Source: Planctomycetia bacterium
GTDB taxonomy: Bacteria > Planctomycetota > Planctomycetia > Gemmatales > Gemmataceae
Direction: 5' to 3'
Length of the DNA: 32,124 bases
Assembly (NCBI GenBank): GCA_005772955.1
Contig: SXID01000088.1
Span: 1 to 32,124, forward strand
Position numbers and translations under genes: made by a program. The number at the start of each line of letters is the position of its first letter. The first letter of the stretch is position 1. Below, piece by piece: positions 7,678 to 16,366 of this stretch. Under the pieces are notes generated by a model. It saw nothing but the letters and a program-made list of their open reading frames with translations, ran no database searches and was not told where the DNA came from.

Positions 7678-10266
7678 ATGAGCCGGAGCCGATGGTTCAA
7701 GAGCGCACTCGCCGGAGTGCTCACTGTTTCCGCCGCCAGCGGGTGCAAACAGCAGCTCTTCATGGACCCCGCCGACTACAAGGACGCCACGAGCCTGGCG
7801 CTGCCAAAGTCGCTCGAAACGAACCCGCACGGCCCGATCACGCCTGGCAAGATGGATACGCTCGGTGGGCCAGTCAATACCGTCACGGACTTCGTGCGCC
7901 CGCCGCGCCGCATGACGCTCCGTGAGTGCGTCGCGCTGTCGCTCGAACAAGGTAACGTGGGCGGCCAGTCGCCGAACAACCCCGGCTTCAAGACCGAGAA
8001 CCTCGATCAGTTCTCGGGGCGCAACGTCGGCGGCAGCGACGCGGTTCGCGTGTTCGCCATCGACCCCGCTGTTGCGAGCGCGGAAATCGAACGGTCGCTC
8101 AGCAAGTTCGACGCGCGCTGGATCACCTCGATGCAGTGGCAGAAGGTCGATCAGCCGGTCGCGGCCCAGTTCCTCTCGTTTCAGCAGTCGCGCGACGCAG
8201 CGCAGTTCAGCACCACACTGGCGAAGCCGCTGCCCACAGGCGGCGTGGCCGGGATCACGTTCAGCACCGACTACTCGAAGTTCTCGCAAAGCGACGCCAG
8301 CCAGGCGCAACTGATCAACCCAAACTATACCCCGCGTGTGCAACTCACTGTCGAACAGCCGCTGTTGCGGCTGTTCGGGGTAGAGGTGAACCAGATCACC
8401 TCGTCGCACCCGGGTAGCCTGTTGTTGACGGGAGTCCAGCCAACCGGGGCCGGCACTGAGGGCATCCTGATCTCTCGCCTCCGGCTCGATCAGACGCGGG
8501 CCAACTTCGACCTGCAAGTGAACTACATGCTGGTGAACGTGGAGGCCGCGTACTGGAACCTGTACTCGGCCTACTACAACCTCTACGCGCAGGAAGAGGG
8601 TCTAAGGCAGGCGTTCGAGGGATACCGGTATACGGACCTTCGGGTGAAGGCCGGTGTGCTGAAGCCTCAGCGGCTCGACCAGGTACAGGGCCAGTTCGAG
8701 CGGTTCCGCGGGCAAGTGTACCAGGCTCGCGGACAGGTTCTCGAGAGCGAACGCCAGTTGCGCGGCCTGCTCGGGCTACGCAGCGACGACGGGGCGCGGC
8801 TCGTGCCCATCGATGAGCCGAACCTTGCGCCGTACAAACCGGACTTCCACGAAGCGGCCAACGACGCCATCGCGTACCGCCCGGAACTGATGCTCGCACG
8901 CCAGGACGTGAAGTTCCGCCAACTCGACCTGTTCCTGCAAAAGAACCTGCGTAAGCCCGACCTGCGCGGTTTCGCCCAGTATGACGTGGCCGGTCTCGGC
9001 ACGAAGCTCGACGGCCGCGCCGAGGAGTTCGGCACGAACGGCAACACCATTCCGGGGAACGCGTACAGTAACCTCGTCGATAACCGATTCAACAGTTGGA
9101 CCCTGGGTGTGCGACTCGACATGCCGCTCGGGTTCCGCGACGCCAACGCGCTGGTGCGCCAGGCGCAGTTGAACATGTCCAAGAGCTACATCCAACTCCG
9201 CGACACCGAGCTGAAGGCCGTCGAGTACCTGACTCTCCAGTACCGGCGCCTGATAGAGACCCACACACTGATCGCCCCGCGACGGGCCGAGCGGGAGTCG
9301 CTCCAGCGGTACGTGGCGCGAATCCGCAAGGCGCAAGAAATCGCGGGCCTGGACCCAAACGAGTTCCTCAACGACTTGACCGTACAGCAGCAGTTGGCAG
9401 CGGCGATCGCGGCCGAGATTCGGGCCGTGTCCGACTACAACATCGCGCTGGCCCAGTTCGAGTTCGCGAAGGGAACGATCCAGCAGTACAATAACGTGTC
9501 GGTCGGCGAGGGGCAGTTGCCGCCGTGGGTGTCGAAGCGGGCCAAGGACCACATTCGCGAGCGGACCGAAGCGGCCATCAAGTTGCGCGAACAGCCGATC
9601 CCGGCCGGCGGAGTCGCGGCCGGCGGTCACCCGATCGGGCAAGCGGGCGGCGTTACGTCGCTGATCAATCTGCCGCCGTTCGCGGAGAAGCGCGATCCGC
9701 TGCCGGACGAACTGCCGAAGATGAACGAACCGCGAAACCCGATGGGCCCGGACCTCGCGCCCTCTCCCCGCGTACTTCCCGGAGCGCTGCGGCCCAACGG
9801 GACACTACTTATCGGCGAGCCGCGCCCGGTTCCGACCTATGGCACCGGACCCGCGGGCACGCCAGACTACTTCCAGCCTGACGGCCGCGTCACGCTTCCT
9901 CCGCCGATGAACCGCCGGCCCGCGAGCAGCATTCCGCTTGTGCCGTCTATCACAGGGAAAGCCGACAACCCTCTGGACTACTTCAAGCCAGACGGTCGCG
10001 CGACGATCCCGGAGCCGCCACCTTACCGCCCCACAGTGGGCGGCAACGTGGCGCCGGCGATTCCGATCGTGCCGTCTGTGACTGGGAACGCGGGCGAACC
10101 GGGCGGCTTCTTCAAGAACGAGGGCCGGGTCACGCTCCCGCCTCTGCCGCCGAACGTGAGCAAACCGCTTTTGGCGCCTGACCAGACCACACCGCCAGTT
10201 GGCGGAGGCGTGCCGCTGCCGCCCGCGATCCCGGCAACACTCCCGCGGTTACCGGGCGGGCAGTGA
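7678..10266 (+). CDS. TolC-family outer-membrane factor with proline-rich repeat tail
   Basis: The 862-aa product is a probable lipoprotein (signal with A-S-G-C, Cys23) with outer-membrane efflux protein repeats (PF02321). These show long amphipathic helices such as INYMLVNVEAAYWNLYSA-like and RVKAGVLKPQRLDQVQGQFERFRGQ. They also show a second-repeat segment (SKSYIQLRDTELKAVEYLTLQYR) and the family-like AIAAEIRAVSDYNIALAQFEFAKGT near residue 600. TolC-type proteins are usually 450-550 aa. The extra ~230 C-terminal residues are Pro/Gly-rich and contain three imperfect copies of a D/G-[YF]-F-[KQ]-x-[DE]-G-R-[VA]-T-[LI]-P unit near residues 730, 767 and 809, each followed by a P-[LI]-V-P-S-x-T-G block. 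No membrane-fusion or inner-membrane pump gene is adjacent, so it is an orphan channel component. The tail may span or bind the cell wall or cytoplasmic-face partners (inference). Confidence 0.9.
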   Translation: MSRSRWFKSALAGVLTVSAASGCKQQLFMDPADYKDATSLALPKSLETNPHGPITPGKMDTLGGPVNTVTDFVRPPRRMTLRECVALSLEQGNVGGQSPNNPGFKTENLDQFSGRNVGGSDAVRVFAIDPAVASAEIERSLSKFDARWITSMQWQKVDQPVAAQFLSFQQSRDAAQFSTTLAKPLPTGGVAGITFSTDYSKFSQSDASQAQLINPNYTPRVQLTVEQPLLRLFGVEVNQITSSHPGSLLLTGVQPTGAGTEGILISRLRLDQTRANFDLQVNYMLVNVEAAYWNLYSAYYNLYAQEEGLRQAFEGYRYTDLRVKAGVLKPQRLDQVQGQFERFRGQVYQARGQVLESERQLRGLLGLRSDDGARLVPIDEPNLAPYKPDFHEAANDAIAYRPELMLARQDVKFRQLDLFLQKNLRKPDLRGFAQYDVAGLGTKLDGRAEEFGTNGNTIPGNAYSNLVDNRFNSWTLGVRLDMPLGFRDANALVRQAQLNMSKSYIQLRDTELKAVEYLTLQYRRLIETHTLIAPRRAERESLQRYVARIRKAQEIAGLDPNEFLNDLTVQQQLAAAIAAEIRAVSDYNIALAQFEFAKGTIQQYNNVSVGEGQLPPWVSKRAKDHIRERTEAAIKLREQPIPAGGVAAGGHPIGQAGGVTSLINLPPFAEKRDPLPDELPKMNEPRNPMGPDLAPSPRVLPGALRPNGTLLIGEPRPVPTYGTGPAGTPDYFQPDGRVTLPPPMNRRPASSIPLVPSITGKADNPLDYFKPDGRATIPEPPPYRPTVGGNVAPAIPIVPSVTGNAGEPGGFFKNEGRVTLPPLPPNVSKPLLAPDQTTPPVGGGVPLPPAIPATLPRLPGGQ

Positions 10267-10283
10267 CCAACCGAGAACGAAGC

Positions 10284-10310
10284 CAGTCCTCACGCTCCAC
10301 GTGAGGACTG
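10284..10310. terminator. Hairpin downstream of the outer-membrane factor gene
   Basis: Perfect 11-bp arms (10284-10294 and 10300-10310) with a 5-nt loop lie 18 nt after the plus-strand stop. There is no T-run, so this may be a terminator or a REP-like repeat. Confidence 0.6.
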
Positions 10311-10363
10311 CGCGGCGCAGAATGCTTCCGCGGGAGCGCGTCACGCCACATCGTAGTCATTAC

Positions 10364-10444
10364 GCTCCGTGTGATGTCGGTTGCCCGGCGCAGACACGCT
10401 GTTCGTTAGTGCAACTCGCATTACCTCGCGACATCACGCGGAGC
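10364..10444. repeat. Separated inverted repeat
   Basis: Arms 10364-10378 and 10430-10444 match over 14 of 15 bp in inverted orientation, with 51 nt between. Each arm shares an ACGCTCC/CGTGTGA-like core with the hairpin at 10284-10310, suggesting copies of one repeat family beside the decayed gene. Confidence 0.6.
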
Positions 10445-10457
10445 TTTGGTCAAACCA

Positions 10458-10982
10458 TCAGTCGTTGATGTTGGCGAGGTAGTCCTCATACCTCTTGCGT
10501 GCCTTGAACTCGTCAGCCACGAGCGTCTTCTGCTTCGCCGTGAGGGCGTCGATTTCCTTCTCCTGATCGGAGAGCTTCTTGAGGTAGGTCGCGTACACCT
10601 CGGCCTCCTTCGGTGTCTCGCGCAGGTTCTTCCGGATGCGGTCCTGGTCGATGCTCAACCGCTGTAGGTCCGCGCCGACCTGGTTGAGTTCGCGCAGAGT
10701 CACGTCCCACTCGCCCTTCATCTTGAGCGCATCGTTCAGTTTCATCTTGAGCGCCGGGCTAGCCTCGCTGAGCGAGATGAAGTAGCGAATCTGGTTCTCG
10801 GCGCCGTTGGTGAGCGAAACGGTACTGGTGTCGTCGCGCTCTTCCTTGACAGTGAAGGACTTGGCCTCGCCGGCCTTGAGTGCGTGCTGGAATCGGAAGA
10901 CCTCAGGCGTGTCCTCGACCGGCTTGGGCGTGTCCCGAACGGGGCAGTGAAGGTCGAACGGTGTTCGCGCGACATGGAGATA
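10458..10982 (-). pseudogene. C-terminal remnant of a larger gene
   Basis: The frame is open from a TAG at 10983-10985 to the stop at 10458, about 174 codons. The first ~80 codons contain no ATG, GTG or TTG. They read as coherent protein: a beta-rich part (PVRDTPKPVEDTPEVFRFQHALKAG-type, then SFTVKEERDDTSTVSLTNGA) continuing without break into the coiled coil. That coiled coil starts at an internal ATG (10745) and carries DQDRIRKNLRETPKEAEVYATYLKKLSDQEKEIDALTAKQ-type heptads. The upstream 5' part that should hold the start is absent. I recall full-length planctomycete hypothetical proteins ending this way but cannot name the family. A 95-aa product from ATG 10745 is possible, but the coherent upstream frame argues for a truncated gene. 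Confidence 0.68.
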
Positions 10983-11140
10983 CTAACGATTCACAGGCCC
11001 GGAAGTCACGGATCGGTACACGGGTTGTTACAACACCACTTCGTGCCACGGCATTACCGGTCCGCGATCGGGTACAATCCCGCAACGAGCAAGAGCCGTT
11101 TCGTACTCTGGCGGCACGGCTTCCTCGCAAGGAGTAACCC

Positions 11141-13234
11141 ATGCACACCACCAGCACGACGCCACCTCGGATCGGGTGGTTGATCGCCTTTGCGCTCAGT
11201 GTGGCGTTTCCGCGTAGTGTTGGAGCGGCAGAACCTGCATGGCCAGCGATGCCGGAGAAAGACGGTGCGGTCGAGATACCCGCACAGGAATGGCCGGCAC
11301 GCCCCGGCACGCGAATGGTTCGCGTCTCGGTGCATTACCCTTCGGGCAAACTCGGCGGTGTCGGACCGAACACCGGGTTGATGCTCACACTCCACAATTG
11401 GGGTGGGACGGATTGCGTCGGCACCGCGGACCCGCGCGAAATCGCTACGAAGCTCGACGTGGTCGCGCTATGCGTCAACTACCTCCAGAGCGGCAAAGCC
11501 GATTCCATCGACGGTCCAGAACCCTACGACTTCGGCTACCTTCAAGCGCTCGACGCGCTCCGCGCGATCTGGTGGTGCAACGACGGACTCGCGAAGCGTG
11601 ACAAACCGTACTCGCCCCGGCGCACGTTTTGCACAGGCGGCAGCGGAGGCGGGAATGTCGCACTCATGGCGAACAAACTCGCGCCGCGAACCTTCGCGTG
11701 CGTGATTGATCTGTGCGGCATGAAGAAACTGTCCGATGACATCGCGTTCAATTTGCCTGGTGGCAGCGACCTGAACGCCCGGTACTCGCGCGACCCGAAA
11801 AACAAGCGCCACCTCACCCTCGACCAGCAGGAACTGCGGTTCGTCGGGAACCCGGACCACCTCGCGGAGATGACGCGACTCGGCACGCACGCGAAGATTA
11901 TTACTGTGCACGGCACCGAGGATGTGACCTGCCCGTTCGCCGATGCGGAGGAAATGGTGTTCTGGATGAAGCGCGCGAGGCTCGACGTGGAACCGCGCTG
12001 GATCGCCAAGGGCGACCTCGACGGGAAGGTGTTCACGAGCGCCGGGCACTCGCTCGGGAACCGCACGCAGATCGTGCTTCAGTTCGACCACTACTTGAAG
12101 TTTGGCGGGCGCATCGGCCTGATGCGCGAGGGCAAGAGCGACTTCGAGCGCCGCGAAGACATCCGCTACCGCACGTCGGGCGGCACGTTCGTCATCTCCT
12201 ATGCCGCCGGTTATCCCGTGGGGAAGTTCGAGCCAACGCTCGCGCCGATCGCATACGCGGATCACATCGACCTCATGTTCTCGCTCGACCGCAAGGGAAC
12301 GAAGACGCCAATCCGCACGCCGGCGGACTGGGAGGTGCGCCGCGGGCACGTCGTGGAGAATCTCGCGCTCGCGATGGGACCGCTCCCGAGCCAGATGCGC
12401 CGAGTGCCGCTCGACGTGAAGGAGGTCGAGTCGGTTAAGGTCGGGATCCTGACCCGGCGGAAGGTGACGTACCAGTCCGACCCCGACGGCCGCGTCCCCG
12501 CGTACATCTTCACGCCGACCGAGAAGCCGAATGGGAAACTCCCAGCGATCCTCGCGCTTCACCAGACGACGAAGATCGGGAAGGACGAACCCGCCGGACT
12601 CGGCAACAAGGAGATGTCCTACGCGCTGGAACTCGCCCAGCGCGGTTACATCGTAATCGTGCCAGATTACCCGTCGTTCGGCGAACACAAGTACGACTTC
12701 GCAACGAGCGAGTACGTGAGCGGCTCCATGAAAGCGGTGTGGGACAACCTGCGCGCGGTCGATCTGTTGGAAGCGATACCGGAGGTGGACAAGGACCGCC
12801 TCGGCGTGATCGGCCACTCGCTCGGCGGGCACAACGCGATCTTCACCGCGTTCCATGACAAGCGTCTGAAGGCGGTCGTCTCCAACTGCGGGTTCTGCAC
12901 GTTCCGCAAGGACGACGTGCCGAGTTGGTCAGGCCCGGTGTACATGCCGCGCATCAAAACGGAGTTCACGAACGACGCGAAGAAGGTGCCGTTCGACTTT
13001 CAGGAGTTGGTCGGGGGACTGGCGCCGCGCGCGTTTCTCGCGAGCGCAGCGGACAAGGACAACGACTTCGACGTTTCCGGTGTGAAGGACGTGGTGACCG
13101 CGGCCAGCGCGGTGTACAAGCTCTACGGCGCAGCCGACAAACTCAGTGCGAACTACTACAAGGCCGGGCACTCGTTCCCGCCGGACGCGCGGAAAACGGC
13201 TTACGTGTTCCTCGACGAGCATCTGAAAAAGTGA
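11141..13234 (+). CDS. Secreted double alpha/beta-hydrolase fusion
   Basis: The 697-aa product has a Sec signal peptide (cleavage probably after SVGA near residue 29) and two esterase-type modules. The N-terminal module (~40-345) resembles DUF2920-like hydrolases. It has an NWGGTD loop, DFGYLQALDALRAIWW, and a nucleophile elbow TGGSGGG with Ser168; HGTEDVTCPFADAEEM and SAGHSLGNR could supply the Asp and His. The C-terminal module (~425-697) is dienelactone-hydrolase / acetyl-xylan-esterase-like. It has ILALHQTT (oxyanion region), elbow GHSLGG with Ser560, AADKDNDFDVSG (Asp) and KAGHSFPPDAR (His). GGAG lies 6-8 nt before ATG 11141. Candidate substrates are acylated polysaccharides, by analogy with the families; this is inference. 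It stands alone, followed by a 20-bp inverted-repeat hairpin. Such tandem fusion is uncommon. Confidence 0.85.
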   Translation: MHTTSTTPPRIGWLIAFALSVAFPRSVGAAEPAWPAMPEKDGAVEIPAQEWPARPGTRMVRVSVHYPSGKLGGVGPNTGLMLTLHNWGGTDCVGTADPREIATKLDVVALCVNYLQSGKADSIDGPEPYDFGYLQALDALRAIWWCNDGLAKRDKPYSPRRTFCTGGSGGGNVALMANKLAPRTFACVIDLCGMKKLSDDIAFNLPGGSDLNARYSRDPKNKRHLTLDQQELRFVGNPDHLAEMTRLGTHAKIITVHGTEDVTCPFADAEEMVFWMKRARLDVEPRWIAKGDLDGKVFTSAGHSLGNRTQIVLQFDHYLKFGGRIGLMREGKSDFERREDIRYRTSGGTFVISYAAGYPVGKFEPTLAPIAYADHIDLMFSLDRKGTKTPIRTPADWEVRRGHVVENLALAMGPLPSQMRRVPLDVKEVESVKVGILTRRKVTYQSDPDGRVPAYIFTPTEKPNGKLPAILALHQTTKIGKDEPAGLGNKEMSYALELAQRGYIVIVPDYPSFGEHKYDFATSEYVSGSMKAVWDNLRAVDLLEAIPEVDKDRLGVIGHSLGGHNAIFTAFHDKRLKAVVSNCGFCTFRKDDVPSWSGPVYMPRIKTEFTNDAKKVPFDFQELVGGLAPRAFLASAADKDNDFDVSGVKDVVTAASAVYKLYGAADKLSANYYKAGHSFPPDARKTAYVFLDEHLKK

Positions 13235-13277
13235 CGCGGCACACGAGTGTGGGATCGCGCAGTTGAAAGCAACCCAA

Positions 13278-13331
13278 CCGGCTGACGCTGGCGGTTCGAC
13301 CATGCACCGTTGAACCGCCAGCGTCAGCCGG
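13278..13331. terminator. Perfect 20-bp inverted repeat after the hydrolase gene
   Basis: Arms 13278-13297 and 13312-13331 are perfect 20-bp complements around a 14-nt loop, 43 nt after the hydrolase stop. A T-run is absent. It probably stops transcription and also looks like a member of a dispersed repeat family. Confidence 0.7.
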
Positions 13332-13398
13332 CCGGGTCAGAACCAGACTACGCCAGATTCCATCTCCGCAACCACACGGTGTTCCGAACCGCTTTCCG

Positions 13399-13432
13399 TT
13401 GCACTCCGGCCGCGGATCGTGTCGAATATAAC
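13399..13432 (+). promoter_or_regulatory. Possible promoter for the plus-strand DUF1501 pair
   Basis: TTGCAC (13399-13404) is followed 17 bp later by TCGAAT (13422-13427), and an alternative TATAAC box lies at 13427-13432. This is the best sigma70-like arrangement before ATG 13481, but matches are partial. Confidence 0.3.
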
Positions 13433-13480
13433 AATCCCGCCAGGGTTCCCACCGACTAGCCCTCTCTCCGGTATGACGCA

Positions 13481-14866
13481 ATGCTGCGACTCGTCTCTCC
13501 CGATGATGCCAACAACCTCACTCGCCGCGAATGGCTGCGCGCCGGGGCGATCGGGCTCGGCGGGTTGACGCTCCCGCAGTTGCTCGCGCAACAAGCACGC
13601 GCAACACCGTCCGCCAAGCCCGCAAAGGCGAAATCGGTAATCATCTTCGGGTTGCTCGGCGGGCCATCGCAACACGACACCTGGGATCCGAAGCCCAACG
13701 CACCGGTCGAAGTGCGCGGGCCGTTCGGCACGATCGCGAGCCGCACGGTTGGGTTGCGCGTCGGCGAACTGATGCCCGAAACCGCGAAACTCACGGACAA
13801 GATCGCTGTACTTCGCGCGGTCGTCACCAACGACAACGCGCACTCGTCGAGCGGCTACCAAATGCTCACGGGCGTGCCGCACGCCCCACTGAACGTCGAA
13901 AGTGCGCTGCCTAAGGCGCCGAACAACTGGCCGTCGCTTGGCGCGATGGTGCGATACTTGCGCCCTGCCGCGGGTCAACTACCGTCAGCGGTCACGCTAC
14001 CGGAACATATCTGGAACGACGGCAACTTCCCGTGGCCCGGTCAGGACGCTGGTCTGCTCGGCCGCAAACACGACCCGTGGCTCATCCACTGCGATCCGAG
14101 CGACGCGAAGTTCAAGATCGACGCGCTCGCACCGCCGACCGAAGTATCCGCGTCGCGGTTGTCGGACCGGCGCGAACTACTCGACGGGATCAACCACCGG
14201 TTGGAATCGAGCGGCACCCGAGGCGCGTTCGAAACGCACGACGCGAACACGCAGAAGGCTTTCGAGTTGGTATCGTCCGGCGCGGCGCGGGTCGCGTTTG
14301 ACATCGAGCGCGAGCCGGACCGCCTGCGCGAGCGATACGGCCGCAGTCGGTTCGCACAAAGCTGTCTGCTCGCGCGCCGACTGGTCGAAGCGGGCGTGTC
14401 GCTGGTGCAGATCAACTGGACTCGCATCGCGAAGTTGGAGAACCAAGGCGGGTGGGACACGCACGCGAAACACAACCCGTCGGCGAAGGACTTCCTGATG
14501 CCGATGATGGACCGAGCATTCTCAGCGCTGGTCACCGATCTCGACGCGCGCGGGATGCTGGACGAAACACTGGTGGTGTGGTTCGGCGAATTCGGGCGCA
14601 CGCCTAGGTTCAACGGCAACGGCGGGCGAGACCACTGGGGTCACGTGTTCTCGCTCGCGCTCGCGGGCGGCGGCATTCGCGGTGGCGTGGTCTACGGGAC
14701 GTCGGACAAGAACGGCGCATATGCGTCCGACGGACGCGTCGAGCCGCGTGACTTGATCGCGACCGTGCTCGACCGCCTCGGGTTCGGGGCGGACGCCGAA
14801 CTGCGTGACGCCGAAGGGCGCCCGTTCGCGGCCAGTCGCGGAAGCGTCATCAAGGCGATTGTGTAA
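13481..14866 (+). CDS. DUF1501 protein 1, Tat-type secreted
   Basis: The 461-aa product belongs to DUF1501 (PF07394), a family in the alkaline-phosphatase/sulfatase-like superfamily that is greatly expanded in planctomycetes; its substrates are unknown. The N-terminus has a twin-arginine leader (TRREWLRAGAIGLGGLTLPQLLA, residues 14-36). The core begins LLGGPSQHDTWDPKPNAP (58-75). Late motifs are WFGEFGRTPRF (about 367-377) and GGRDHWGHVFSLALAGGG (about 382-400), whose acidic and His residues are candidate metal ligands. The usual closing PRDLIATVLDRLGF block is present. Length is normal (430-490 aa). No clear SD precedes ATG 13481, although MLRL is a common start in this family. A second DUF1501 gene follows after 30 nt, indicating an operon. 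Confidence 0.93.
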   Translation: MLRLVSPDDANNLTRREWLRAGAIGLGGLTLPQLLAQQARATPSAKPAKAKSVIIFGLLGGPSQHDTWDPKPNAPVEVRGPFGTIASRTVGLRVGELMPETAKLTDKIAVLRAVVTNDNAHSSSGYQMLTGVPHAPLNVESALPKAPNNWPSLGAMVRYLRPAAGQLPSAVTLPEHIWNDGNFPWPGQDAGLLGRKHDPWLIHCDPSDAKFKIDALAPPTEVSASRLSDRRELLDGINHRLESSGTRGAFETHDANTQKAFELVSSGAARVAFDIEREPDRLRERYGRSRFAQSCLLARRLVEAGVSLVQINWTRIAKLENQGGWDTHAKHNPSAKDFLMPMMDRAFSALVTDLDARGMLDETLVVWFGEFGRTPRFNGNGGRDHWGHVFSLALAGGGIRGGVVYGTSDKNGAYASDGRVEPRDLIATVLDRLGFGADAELRDAEGRPFAASRGSVIKAIV

Positions 14867-14896
14867 GCGCGACGAATCCATGCTTGGAGGTTCGCG

Positions 14897-16357
14897 ATGC
14901 TCCGAATCCTCGGAAGCCCGAAGCGGTCGTGCGACGGCATCACGCGCCGCGAGCTACTCGTCGCCAGCGCGATTGGCCTCGCGTCCACGGCGGTCGGCGC
15001 GCCCACGGCACCAACAGCCCGCACAGCTAAGGCCAAGAACGTCATCTTGCTCTACCTGTTCGGTGGCCCGAGCCAGCTCGACACGTTCGACCCCAAGCCG
15101 GACGCGCCAGCCGAAATTCGCGGTGACATGAAGTCGATTCGCACCGTCGTGCCCGGTCTCGACATCAACGAACACCTCCCGAACGTCGCGAAGGTGATGG
15201 ACCGCGTCACGCTGCTTCGGTCGCTCAACCACCCGTGGAACTTCCACGGGATGCAGTACGCCACGACCGGGTTGCCGCAGGGAACGATTCCCATCGAGGA
15301 AACCCAGCAGCACCCGGAGCAGTGGCCGTTCGTCGGCTCGGTGGTGTCGTACCTCGACCACAAGACCCACGGGGCGAAACCGAAAGGTAGCGTGCCCGAT
15401 AACGTCGTGCTGCCGTGGCTGCTCAGTTCGAAGCGTACGATGCCGGCTTACGCGAGATTGCACGCGGCGCACCTCGGCGGCGAGTTCGACCCGATCTGGG
15501 GCGAGTTCCGCGGCAGTGCGACGCGAACCGTCCGCCGCGCCGCGTGGGGCGAGCCGGAAGAGTTCCGCGACCCGCACCTCGGCATCACGCCCGAAAGCCG
15601 GTTCGAATTCGCGGCCGGTACCGCACTCACCGACGGCATGACGCTCGACCGGCTCAACACGCGGCGCTCGCTCCTCGAACAGTTCGACGCGGCCCGGCGC
15701 GAGCCTGACAAGTCACGCATGGGTCGAAAGTTCGATGAGAACCGCTCGCTCGCGTTCTCGCTGATGGATTCTCAGAAGATCCGCACCGCGCTCGACCTCG
15801 GTCGCGAATCCGAGAAGCAGCGCTCGCGCTACGGGATGACGTTGTTCGGTCAGGGTGCGCTTCAGGCGCGCAGATTGGTGGAAGCCGGGTGCAAGTTCGT
15901 CACGGTGGTCTGGGACGAGTTCGGCCAACTCAACACCGGTTGGGATACGCACGAGGACCAGAAGAACCGGCTAAAGACCGATCTGCTCCCGGGATTCGAT
16001 CTCGCCTTCTCCGCACTAATCGAAGACCTCACGCAGCGTGGGATGCTCGACGACACGCTGGTGTTAGTGCTGAGCGAAATGGGCCGCACGCCGAACCTTC
16101 AGGGCGACGGGCGCGGACACTGGGGGCGGGCGTACTGCAATCTGATGGCCGGCGGCGGGACCGCACGGGGTCGCGTGATCGGCAAGACGGACAAGATCGC
16201 CTCCACACCGACCGACCGGCCGCTCAAGGCGAAGGACGTCCTTGCAACGATGTACCACCTGCTTGGCATCGACCACGAAATGACCGTGACGGACAAGCAG
16301 GACCGCCCGGTGCCGCTGCTCCCTTACGGCGAAGTTATCCGCGAAGCACTCGCGTGA
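14897..16357 (+). CDS. DUF1501 protein 2, Tat-type secreted
   Basis: This is a 486-aa DUF1501 protein with a twin-arginine leader (TRRELLVASAIGLASTAVGA, ending near residue 35). Core motifs are YLFGGPSQLDTFDPKPDAPAEIRG (about 51-74), VLSEMGRTPNLQGDGRGHWGRAY (Glu and His in the metal-ligand positions) and KDVLATMYHLLGIDH near the end. Compared with protein 1, it keeps GRxHWG but has GRGHWG instead of GRDHWG. GGAGG stands 7 nt before ATG 14897. The gene lies 30 nt downstream of protein 1, and its stop is 9 nt from the stop of the convergent minus-strand DUF1501 gene, leaving no room for a terminator between them. The two plus-strand paralogues differ enough that they are not a recent tandem duplication. 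Confidence 0.93.
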   Translation: MLRILGSPKRSCDGITRRELLVASAIGLASTAVGAPTAPTARTAKAKNVILLYLFGGPSQLDTFDPKPDAPAEIRGDMKSIRTVVPGLDINEHLPNVAKVMDRVTLLRSLNHPWNFHGMQYATTGLPQGTIPIEETQQHPEQWPFVGSVVSYLDHKTHGAKPKGSVPDNVVLPWLLSSKRTMPAYARLHAAHLGGEFDPIWGEFRGSATRTVRRAAWGEPEEFRDPHLGITPESRFEFAAGTALTDGMTLDRLNTRRSLLEQFDAARREPDKSRMGRKFDENRSLAFSLMDSQKIRTALDLGRESEKQRSRYGMTLFGQGALQARRLVEAGCKFVTVVWDEFGQLNTGWDTHEDQKNRLKTDLLPGFDLAFSALIEDLTQRGMLDDTLVLVLSEMGRTPNLQGDGRGHWGRAYCNLMAGGGTARGRVIGKTDKIASTPTDRPLKAKDVLATMYHLLGIDHEMTVTDKQDRPVPLLPYGEVIREALA

Positions 16358-16366
16358 GTCGCCTGA

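Noticed and set aside
11468-12856. A 462-codon open frame on the minus strand
   Set aside because: It is antisense to the double hydrolase gene, whose two catalytic elbows and signal peptide are clear. There is no ribosome site and no family pattern.
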